Origin: Nodosilinea sp. P-1105
Lineage (GTDB): Bacteria > Cyanobacteriota > Cyanobacteriia > Phormidesmidales > Phormidesmidaceae
DNA length: 33,909 nucleotides
Direction of reading: 5' to 3'
Assembly (NCBI RefSeq): GCF_012911975.1
Contig: NZ_SMDQ01000063.1
Coordinates: 1-33,909, forward strand
The notes beneath the pieces are model-generated. The model saw only the letters and a list, made by a program, of their open reading frames with translations. It was not told the origin of the DNA and made no database searches. Of the stretch, positions 17,453 to 24,595 are shown one piece after another (positions within the stretch are counted from its first letter, which is position 1; each line of letters begins with the position of its first letter). The translations under genes were made by a program, and so were the position numbers.

Positions 17453-18016
17453 ATGGCCACGATTCTTAACCTAGAGCCGCTTACCGCTGCCCTGACCCGA
17501 GAGCAGTTTTGGTCGCTGTGCCAGGGCAACCCAGAGCTACGACTGGAGCGATCGCCCCAAGGAGAACTGATCATCATGAGCCCGGTCGGGGGAGAAAGCG
17601 GCAATCAGGAAGCGACCCTGATCATCAAAGTTGGCATCTGGAATGAGCAGACCCAACTGGGCTATGTGTTTAGTTCTTCGACGGTTTTTAGCCTGCCCCA
17701 GGGGGGCGATCGCTCTCCCGATGTGGCCTGGGTAGCCAAAGCCCGCTGGGAAGCCCTCAGCCCTGAAGACCGGGAAGGGTTTCCCCCGCTCTGCCCCGAT
17801 TTTGTGATTGAACTGCGTTCCCGCAGCGATCGCCTGTTGCCGTTGCAGGCCAAGATGCAGGAATATCTAGACAGTGGCCTCCAACTGGGCTGGCTGATCA
17901 ACCCACAACAGCAACAGGTGGAAATCTACCGCCCAAATTGCCCCCCTGAGGTAGTTTCTCTGCCTGCCACCCTCTCAGGGGAGGATGTCCTGCCGGGATT
18001 CCAGCTTTGCCTGTAA
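17453..18016 (+). CDS. Uma2-family (DUF820) PD-(D/E)XK endonuclease
   Basis: 187 residues from the ATG at 17453, which has AGGGAC just upstream; an alternative in-frame ATG lies at 17435. It has the Uma2 layout: LTREQFWSLCQGNPELRLERSPQGELIIMSP, then SGNQEATLIIKVGIW, then DRSPDVAWV with D90, then PDFVIELRSRSD with E120, then KMQEYLDSGLQLGWLINP. These residues form the nuclease-like core. Uma2 genes are numerous in cyanobacteria; their biological role is mostly unknown, and links to mobile elements have been proposed. It is divergent from STAND-A (starts 138 bp apart) and convergent with STAND-B (23 bp gap). It carries no copy of the STAND signalling motif, so a role in that system is only possible, not indicated. 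Confidence 0.85.
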   Translation: MATILNLEPLTAALTREQFWSLCQGNPELRLERSPQGELIIMSPVGGESGNQEATLIIKVGIWNEQTQLGYVFSSSTVFSLPQGGDRSPDVAWVAKARWEALSPEDREGFPPLCPDFVIELRSRSDRLLPLQAKMQEYLDSGLQLGWLINPQQQQVEIYRPNCPPEVVSLPATLSGEDVLPGFQLCL

Positions 18017-18039
18017 GGCAGCTTGGCTGGCACAACTGT

Positions 18040-21000
18040 CTAGTTATCAGGATTAGCCAGAGATTGGGCGACGGCGGCAGGGTCTTGGTCGAGGGTGTCG
18101 GTGGCGGGGTTGAGGTCAATTTCAGGATCGCGATCGAGGGCTTGTTGGAATCGGCGGGTAGCCCTGGCTATTTCCCCATTACGGGCTAGGGTGGTGGCCT
18201 CTCGCACCAAATGCACCGCAGAATACCTGAGGGCAACGGCTCTGGGGGTTTGCGCGATTTCTTCGGTGGCAGGGTCGAGGTCAAGATCATGACCCGCCGC
18301 TTGGGAGATCCTCAATAGGTGGCGTAGCAGGGCGGTAGATTGGCGGACATTGCCCTCTCTGGCAAGTTCATGGGCGGCTGTAACCACGGTGGGATGCACG
18401 GGCAAGTTAGGGCAGGTCAGGCGGTACTGGCGTAAGTCCTGTTGCACATAGTTACGCCACTCGATAGCGCTGAAGTTACGGTAGTGACGCTGACAGATTT
18501 GCTCTGCCAAATCTTTAGACCCAAGCCAATAGATTCGCGCTGTTCCGTCATCACTTGCCGTAGCGACTACCCGCTGCCCATCCCCACCAAAGGTTACAGC
18601 ACGAACCGCATCATCATGAGTGAGGATAGCGATTACATCTCCTGTAGCTGCATCCCACACCCGTGCTATACCGTCTCCGCCGGCCGTGGCAACATACTTA
18701 CCATCCCCACTAAAAGTTATGGTTTCGATTCCAGCACCGTGATTAAGGCTGGTGATTACGTCCCCTGTGGCTGCATCCCACACTCTTGCCGTTCCATCCA
18801 AACTTGCTGTAGTGACCCGTCGCCCATCTCTACTAAAGGTCACGCTAGTTACCAAGTTCTCGTGGGTAAGGATAGCGATTGTATCTCCTGTAGCTGCATC
18901 CCACACCCGTGCTGTGAGATCTCCACTCGCTGTAGCGACCTGCTGGCCATTCCCACTGAAGGTTACGGCAGTGACCACACCATCATGGGTAAGGTTGGCG
19001 ATTACGTCCCCTGTGGCTGCATCCCACACTCTTGCCGTTCCATCTCCACTCGCTGTAGCGACCTGCTGACCATCCTCACTGAAGGTTACAGCACGAACTC
19101 TACCATCATGGGGGAGGGTAGTGATTATGCCCCCTGTCAGCGCATCCCACACTCGTGCCGTACCATCATCACTTGCTGTGGCGACCCGTTGTCCATCACC
19201 GCTAAAGGTCACAGCACGAACTCTACCATTATGGGGGAGGATAACAATTAAATCCCCTGTGACTGCATCCCACACTCGCGCTGTGCCATCTCTACTCGCT
19301 GTAGCGACCTGCTGACCATCCTTACTAAAGGTTACAGCCCAGACAATATCATTATGGGTTAAGGTGGCGTTCACTTCCCCTGTGACTGAATTCCACACCC
19401 GTGCCGTACCATCAACACTTGCCGTGGCGACCAGTTGCTCATCTCCACTAAAGGTTACGCTAATAACCTGACCCTCATGTTGGAGAGTGGCAATCACGTC
19501 GCTCATGGTCAAATCTCTCACCCGTGCCGTGCCATCATCACTTGATGTGGCGATTCGCTGCCCATCACCGCTAAAGGCCACAGCACGAACTACGCTATCG
19601 TGAGGGAGAGTAACAATTACATCTCCTGTGACCGCATCCCAGACTCGCGCCGTGCTGTCTAAGCTCGATGTGGCGACCCACTGCCCATCACCACTGAAGA
19701 TCACGGCATTGACCCATTGATCATGTTTGAGGATGGCAATCACTTCTCCTGTGCTTGCATCAACCACCTTTGCAGTGCCGTCCTTACTTGCTGTGGCAAC
19801 CTGCTGACCGTCATCACTAAAGGTCACATCAGTCACCCAATCATCATGGGTAATGGTGGCAATCTCCTCCCCTGTAAGCGCATCCCACACTCGTGCCGTG
19901 CCATCATCACTTGCTGTAGCGATCCACTGACTATCATCACTAAAAGTTACAGTGCGAACTACACCATCATGGGGGACAGAAGCAATTACCTCGCCTGTGA
20001 CCGTATCCCACACTCGCGCGATGCCGTCTCCGCTTGCTGTGGCAACCCGTCGCCCATCTCCGCTAAAGGCTATAGCAAGAACAGAAGCATTAGTAGTGAG
20101 AATAGCAACCACCTCCCCCGTAATCGCATCCCATACCTTTGCCGTGCCGTCCCTGCTAGCCGTGGCGATTCGCTGCCCATCTCTGCTGAAGGTCACATCA
20201 AGAACTACATCTTTATGGGTGAGGATGCCAATCATCTCACCTGTGACCGCGTCCGTTAACTGTGCCGTACCGTCATCACTAGCTGTGGCAACCCGCTGAT
20301 CATCCTCACTGAAGGTCACGACAGTCACCCAATCATCATGGTGAATAGTGGCAATCTCCTCTCCTGTGACCGCACTCCACACTCGTGCTGTACCGTCAAA
20401 ACTTGCTGTAGCGATCCGTTGACTATCCTTACTAAAGGCCACAGCAGTGACCCTATCATTATGGGTAAGAATTATTTGAGATGGTTGGGCTGCACTTCTG
20501 CGTAGTGCTTGATTAATAGTGCCCCGTTCTTGTCTCATGGGGCTAACAATATGGAAGGCGTGTATCGCTAGTAATGCACCAGCCTCTTGGAAGATCGCAC
20601 GAGGTTGATCCGCTAACTGTTCTGCCTGAGTTGCTAATTGCCGGGCTAGGGCTAATTGTTCCGCCCGACGGGATTGGATACCAAACCAAGTCATCCCCGC
20701 TGCCAAAAAAGCCAAAGCTCCAATCCCTGTCCCCCGCAGAAGAAGCTGTTGCCGTTCTGCCCGCTCAGAGGCACGGAAGAAGTTAAGGCAGCATGGGCTG
20801 AGATCAGGGTTAGCGGTTCGGACAAAAGTACGGAGAAGATCCAGATCCGGCGATCGCCACAATAATCCCGCTGGCCTTCCCTGTTCATCCCAGTAGGTTG
20901 CAGCGGCCTCTAATCGCTGCTGCAAGCGGATATCATCCCAACGATCGCTAATCCAGTCTTTGAACCGCTGCCAGGTTTCAAACAGCGCCTCATGGGTCAC

Positions 21001-22332
21001 CTCCGCCGTCACCTCACCCTCCACCGTGGATAGGGTAATCAAGCGCGCATTTTCCTTAGAGAACTCGTGAATGACTTCCCGTACCTGCTCGAGGGTGATC
21101 TGGCGGGTGGCCAAATCTTTGACCTTGATCCGGCGACGAGTCACCTGGTTATTCTCTCTTCCCGGCTGCACCAAGCTCAGAAAAATTCGCTGCGCGATCG
21201 CTTGCCTATCGACCTTCGAGCTACCAGCATCCTTTAAACCATCAAAAATCTTATCTGCCCTATCTGCTACCGCCCCCCCAATGCCCCCAATGTCTAAATA
21301 GACCTGCAACGGCGATCGCCCCTGTAGCGATTCCTGCGACAGATCCTCCCACAGCTTGGTTAGCGCAAACTGGAGCAACGGCAACGCCCCCTCTTGCCCC
21401 GCCATATCCTGCACCATGCGATCCACCAGGACGTCCTCTAGAGGATGTCCTGCCCGTTTGGCAGGCTCCGCGATCGCCCGCGCCAATTCCGCTGCCGTCA
21501 TCGCCGGTACAATCACCCCCCGATGGGAAATCGCCTGATTCAAGTCAGGGTGGCGCTGCGTCTCCCCCAGAAAATCACTGCGTAGAGTGAGGATGACGGA
21601 TAGGTTGCCGCTGGAGTCCTTTGCAGCACACAGCAGGTTTTCAATGAACGCCGTGCGCTCTTGAATGAACCGCTCCCGCCGGTTCTGCTCCTCCGGTGTC
21701 GTACCTCGGGGCTCATTGGTATAAATCTCCTCAAACTGATCCACCAGCAGCACCAACGGAGAGTCTCGGATTTCTGGCATCAGGGCAGTGATGCGTCGCA
21801 GGCCGTTATATTCACCACTAGTTGAGGGCTTAGCCAGTTCCTCGGTAAACTTTCGGCTTTCGGCAACAGGTATCGGGTTTTCGGTTACTGCCTTGGCCAG
21901 TACCCCGGCTAGGGCTTCCAGGGGATGCTCACCCGGCACCATCACTGCCACCCGCATCTGGTTTTTCCCTAGCAGAGGCCGCTGAGCCAGGGCCGGAATC
22001 AGCCCCGCCCGCACTAGGGAAGATTTTCCACAACCCGATGGCCCCAGAACCGTCAAGAGGCGAGGACCGCCTGACCGCTCCACAAGAGTCTGAAATTCCT
22101 CCCACAGCCGGTCGATCTGAGCTTCACGACCAAAATAGCGATCGCTATCCTTCTCCGTAAATGCTGCCAACCCCCGGTAAGGATTTGGGCCAAATTTTGT
22201 AGAGGTGCCAACCGTTTCCAGCTCTGATTGCTGAATGACTTGGTAGATGACGTTAACAACGTTGCCATCGCCGGAGACGATCGCACTCCCCACCGCACTT
22301 TCTTGAATCTGGATGCTGCGATGATCGCCCAT
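18040..22332 (-). CDS. nSTAND1 ATPase with N-terminal signalling motif, TM helix, 16 WD40 repeats and helical tail (STAND-B)
   Basis: 1430 residues; the ATG at 22332 follows AGGGG and lies 12 bp after the stop of the small protein gene, so the two form an operon. Residues 3-31 carry the motif SIQIQESAVGSAIVSGDGN. The nSTAND1 domain has NPYRGLAAF, FGRE, Walker A GPSGCGKSS (97-105) and Walker B LLLVDQFEE (about 194-202). A hydrophobic segment lies at about 531-550, followed by a charged helical linker. Sixteen WD40 repeats of 41 residues (about 618-1267) use the unit VTFSGDGQRVATASDDGTARVWDAVTGD, a different consensus from STAND-A. Repeat 16 carries an extra residue. The last ~160 residues (NFSAIEWRNYVQQDLRQYRLTCP..., then ATRRFQQALDRDPEIDLNPATD) look alpha-helical and TPR-like. 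The likely role is a ligand-triggered oligomerising switch whose partner is the small upstream protein. Confidence 0.85.
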   Translation of the reverse strand: MGDHRSIQIQESAVGSAIVSGDGNVVNVIYQVIQQSELETVGTSTKFGPNPYRGLAAFTEKDSDRYFGREAQIDRLWEEFQTLVERSGGPRLLTVLGPSGCGKSSLVRAGLIPALAQRPLLGKNQMRVAVMVPGEHPLEALAGVLAKAVTENPIPVAESRKFTEELAKPSTSGEYNGLRRITALMPEIRDSPLVLLVDQFEEIYTNEPRGTTPEEQNRRERFIQERTAFIENLLCAAKDSSGNLSVILTLRSDFLGETQRHPDLNQAISHRGVIVPAMTAAELARAIAEPAKRAGHPLEDVLVDRMVQDMAGQEGALPLLQFALTKLWEDLSQESLQGRSPLQVYLDIGGIGGAVADRADKIFDGLKDAGSSKVDRQAIAQRIFLSLVQPGRENNQVTRRRIKVKDLATRQITLEQVREVIHEFSKENARLITLSTVEGEVTAEVTHEALFETWQRFKDWISDRWDDIRLQQRLEAAATYWDEQGRPAGLLWRSPDLDLLRTFVRTANPDLSPCCLNFFRASERAERQQLLLRGTGIGALAFLAAGMTWFGIQSRRAEQLALARQLATQAEQLADQPRAIFQEAGALLAIHAFHIVSPMRQERGTINQALRRSAAQPSQIILTHNDRVTAVAFSKDSQRIATASFDGTARVWSAVTGEEIATIHHDDWVTVVTFSEDDQRVATASDDGTAQLTDAVTGEMIGILTHKDVVLDVTFSRDGQRIATASRDGTAKVWDAITGEVVAILTTNASVLAIAFSGDGRRVATASGDGIARVWDTVTGEVIASVPHDGVVRTVTFSDDSQWIATASDDGTARVWDALTGEEIATITHDDWVTDVTFSDDGQQVATASKDGTAKVVDASTGEVIAILKHDQWVNAVIFSGDGQWVATSSLDSTARVWDAVTGDVIVTLPHDSVVRAVAFSGDGQRIATSSDDGTARVRDLTMSDVIATLQHEGQVISVTFSGDEQLVATASVDGTARVWNSVTGEVNATLTHNDIVWAVTFSKDGQQVATASRDGTARVWDAVTGDLIVILPHNGRVRAVTFSGDGQRVATASDDGTARVWDALTGGIITTLPHDGRVRAVTFSEDGQQVATASGDGTARVWDAATGDVIANLTHDGVVTAVTFSGNGQQVATASGDLTARVWDAATGDTIAILTHENLVTSVTFSRDGRRVTTASLDGTARVWDAATGDVITSLNHGAGIETITFSGDGKYVATAGGDGIARVWDAATGDVIAILTHDDAVRAVTFGGDGQRVVATASDDGTARIYWLGSKDLAEQICQRHYRNFSAIEWRNYVQQDLRQYRLTCPNLPVHPTVVTAAHELAREGNVRQSTALLRHLLRISQAAGHDLDLDPATEEIAQTPRAVALRYSAVHLVREATTLARNGEIARATRRFQQALDRDPEIDLNPATDTLDQDPAAVAQSLANPDN
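18530..20478 (-). repeat. 123-bp coding tandem repeats (16 WD40 units of STAND-B)
   Basis: Successive 41-codon units encode THDDxVxAVTFSGDGQ, RVATAS, DDGTARVWDAVTGDVIAIL. The units are more diverged in DNA than those of STAND-A. The plus strand of this block gives long cysteine-rich reading frames that are antisense artefacts. Confidence 0.9.
22261..22321 (-). repeat. 61-bp motif-coding cassette, copy in STAND-B
   Basis: The partner of 17237-17297 (58 of 61 bases identical). It encodes the IQIQESAVGSAIVSGDGN core of STAND-B. Confidence 0.75.
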
Positions 22333-22344
22333 TACGCCCCACCC

Positions 22345-22764
22345 CTATAGCACTAACCCTACCAATGGCAGCAGTTTGTGGCCATGCTGCCCCAGCCATC
22401 CCGCCGTCGCCTCCACATGGGGTCGCAGTCGGTCGATCGCATCCCCAAAATCCGCCAACTTCTTAATGCGCTTCAAGCCAGTTTCCAGAGCATCAGCCAT
22501 GATCTCCTTATCCGGTTCTGGCTTCGCCACCTCCTGCGCCAACTCTTCCGCTGCGCCAGCGATCGTGGGGTTGTTCAGGCTGGCGAAGATTTCTTTCAGC
22601 GCCTCAATCTCCGCCTGAATATCCACCGTCTCCGGTTCCGGCAGTGACGCCTGCTGGAACTGCACCGAGATCGTATTGCTGTCGCCGGTCACCACGGCAC
22701 TGCCAGTCACGCTGCCGCCAATCTGTACCGAGCGGTTGTCGCCTGGGGTATGGGGAGTCGTCAT
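22345..22764 (-). CDS. Small helical protein with the shared signalling motif; candidate effector of the STAND proteins
   Basis: 139 residues from the ATG at 22764; a TTG two codons upstream is possible but weaker. Residues 9-37 are the motif SVQIGGSVTGSAVVTGDSN, which aligns without gaps to the N-termini of STAND-A and STAND-B. After a proline-rich linker (PEPETVDIQ), residues ~45-139 are predicted by eye to be helical: EIEALKEIFASLNNP, AGAAEELAQEVAKPEPDKEIM, ALETGLKRIKKLADFGDAIDRL, RPHVEATAGWLG, ending in a hydrophobic LLPLVGLVL. The start of STAND-B lies 12 bp downstream. In described NLR-amyloid pairs, an effector with the same motif as its receptor is encoded next door and often forms membrane pores (Bell/HeLo type). 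That role fits here but is inferred. No enzyme motif is visible. Confidence 0.75.
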   Translation of the reverse strand: MTTPHTPGDNRSVQIGGSVTGSAVVTGDSNTISVQFQQASLPEPETVDIQAEIEALKEIFASLNNPTIAGAAEELAQEVAKPEPDKEIMADALETGLKRIKKLADFGDAIDRLRPHVEATAGWLGQHGHKLLPLVGLVL

Positions 22765-23224
22765 GGCCAAGATTGCTAAAGATTTACTTCAACTGTAAGC
22801 CAAGCGGCCAAAGGCGATCCCGACTATTGCAGAAGTCTTTATAAACCCGATCCAAGGCCAGATCTGGAGTTCTGCCTGTGGGAAAACTCCAGATCCCAAG
22901 CTGGACTTGTGATAGTTATGACCTTGGGCAGTCAGATGCAGATCAGGATGGTGAAACAGCGGTATGTCCCAGGGCTTCATCAGTCAGCCCAGACGAACAG
23001 ATCGAGTACCCTGCGGCAGAAATGACTCACTTATTTCCGCCAGCCCAAACCTGTGCGTAGAGCGGGAGTCCCTTACTGCCTTTTGCCTTCTTACGGCTGC
23101 CTTGCTGTACTAGTAGTTTGGTTGCTTTCCATCTGAACGTGAACAAAGACTGATTAAGCTTGGGTACTCCCAAACCAGGGATAACCGCCATAATTAGATT
23201 TATTCCCCTGTTTAGAACGAGGAC
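22765..23224. promoter_or_regulatory. Divergent intergenic region between the effector/STAND-B and NTPase operons
   Basis: No gene is supported in these 460 bases. The region must hold the promoters of both diverging operons. A TAATTA box near 23190 and GAGG just before the ATG at 23225 are plausible for the rightward operon. No operator could be identified. A cruciform repeat lies at 22852-22910. Confidence 0.45.
22852..22910 (+). repeat. 59-bp dispersed cruciform repeat, copy 1
   Basis: CCAAGGCCAGATCTGGAGTT...CTGGACTTGT. An inner stem, ATCTGGAGTT/AACTCCAGAT, is nested in an outer stem, CCAG/CTGG with flanks. It is 55 of 59 identical to the reverse complement of 33252-33310. The small size, nested hairpins and lack of coding capacity fit a REP- or MITE-like element. 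Confidence 0.8.
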
Positions 23225-24595
23225 ATGGCTTTCAACCCAGGGCAGTTCTTCCGCACCTGCAACCCCAGCAAAACCCTGAACCTGAGCCGGGCTGAAGATG
23301 CCCGGTACTACATCGACTTCGCAGCGGTGCGGGGGGCTGACCTGGTGCGAGAGCTGAGGCGCACTATCACCCTGTCGGGGTCAGAGCCCACCTGCCAGTT
23401 ATTTACCGGCCACATCGGCTGTGGCAAATCTACGGAACTGTCGCGGCTGCAGCGAGATCTGGAGGCGGAGGGTTATCAGGTGGTCTACTTTGAGTCCACC
23501 GATGACCTGGACATGGGGGATGTGGACATCAGCGACATTTTGCTGGCGATCGCCAAGCAGGTCAGCCAAACCCTAGAGCAGGCCCAACTGCGGCTGGCCC
23601 CCAATCGGTTTCAGCAGCTTCTGCAAAGCACCGTGGATCTGCTCAACTCGGAGGTAACGGGGCTGAAGCTGAAGCTGCCGGAGGTGGGTGGCGTGAAGTT
23701 AGACACGGTGGGTCTGGAAGCCAAGCCCGACGGCTATGCCCTATCCGTGGGGATTGGCGAGATTACCACCAAGGCGAAGGACAGCAAGGATGTGCGATCG
23801 CTGCTGCGCCAACACCTAGAACCCCGTATCAACACGATTTTGGAGGTGATCAACAGCGAGTTGATTGACACCGCCAACCAGCAACTCCAGGACCAGGGCA
23901 AGGCGGGGCTAGTGGTGATTGTGGATAACCTGGATCGGATCGACAATAAGCCCAGGGTGCAAGATCGTCGCCAGCCGGAATACCTATTCGTTGATCGCGG
24001 TGACCAGTTGAAGAAATTGCGCTGCCATGTGGTCTACACCATTCCCCTGGTGCTGTCCTTCTCCAACGAAAAGGAAAACCTGACCAATCGGTTTGGCTCT
24101 AGCCCCCAGGTGTTGCCCATGGTGCGCACCCAAAACCGCGATGGCAGTCCTTGTGTCGAGGGCTTGGAGGCGCTGCGGCAAATGGTATTGGCCCGCGCCT
24201 TTCCCGCCCTCTCGCCCGAACAGCGACTGGTCCAGGTGGGGGAGATTTTTGACCAGGTAGGAACCCTAGATCACCTCTGCCAGGCCAGCGGCGGCCATGT
24301 GCGCAACCTGCTGGTGCTGGTGAATGACTGCCTGAAAAAGGCGGACCCACCCTTTACCGATACCCTGCTAAAGCAGGTAGTGAGCCTACGGTTGAGTGAG
24401 CTGACCAAGGCGATCGATACCACTGAATGGGCCTTGCTGCGGGAAGTGGCGCGGACTAAGGCGGTGCGGGGCGAAGGGGAATACCAAACCCTACTGCGCA
24501 GTTTATTTGTGTTTGAGTATCGCGATGCAGGTCAAACTTGGTTTGACCTCAACCCGGTGCTGCGGTCGGCCCAGGAGTTAACCGCCCATGACTGA
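23225..24595 (+). CDS. P-loop NTPase of a cyanobacterial AAA/STAND-like family
   Basis: 456 residues. Walker A is GHIGCGKST (62-70) and Walker B is VVIVDNLD (about 230-237). Other stretches I associate with the family are FRTCNPSKTLNLS near the start, VVYFESTDDLDMGDVDISDILLAIA after Walker A, PEYLFVDRGDQLKKLRCHVVYTIP, and a C-terminal QTLLRSLFVFEYRD. There is no transmembrane helix and no sensor repeat. It overlaps the next gene by 8 bp (ATGACTGA-type junction), so translation is probably coupled and the proteins likely work as a pair. I recognise the family from cyanobacterial genomes but know of no assigned function. The pairing with a large STAND/propeller protein suggests signalling or defence. 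Confidence 0.75.
   Translation: MAFNPGQFFRTCNPSKTLNLSRAEDARYYIDFAAVRGADLVRELRRTITLSGSEPTCQLFTGHIGCGKSTELSRLQRDLEAEGYQVVYFESTDDLDMGDVDISDILLAIAKQVSQTLEQAQLRLAPNRFQQLLQSTVDLLNSEVTGLKLKLPEVGGVKLDTVGLEAKPDGYALSVGIGEITTKAKDSKDVRSLLRQHLEPRINTILEVINSELIDTANQQLQDQGKAGLVVIVDNLDRIDNKPRVQDRRQPEYLFVDRGDQLKKLRCHVVYTIPLVLSFSNEKENLTNRFGSSPQVLPMVRTQNRDGSPCVEGLEALRQMVLARAFPALSPEQRLVQVGEIFDQVGTLDHLCQASGGHVRNLLVLVNDCLKKADPPFTDTLLKQVVSLRLSELTKAIDTTEWALLREVARTKAVRGEGEYQTLLRSLFVFEYRDAGQTWFDLNPVLRSAQELTAHD

Noticed and set aside
18442..20299. Long cysteine-rich plus-strand reading frames with regular repeats
   Set aside because: They lie antisense to the STAND-B WD40 array; the periodicity and Cys content follow from the reverse complement of the repeat codons.
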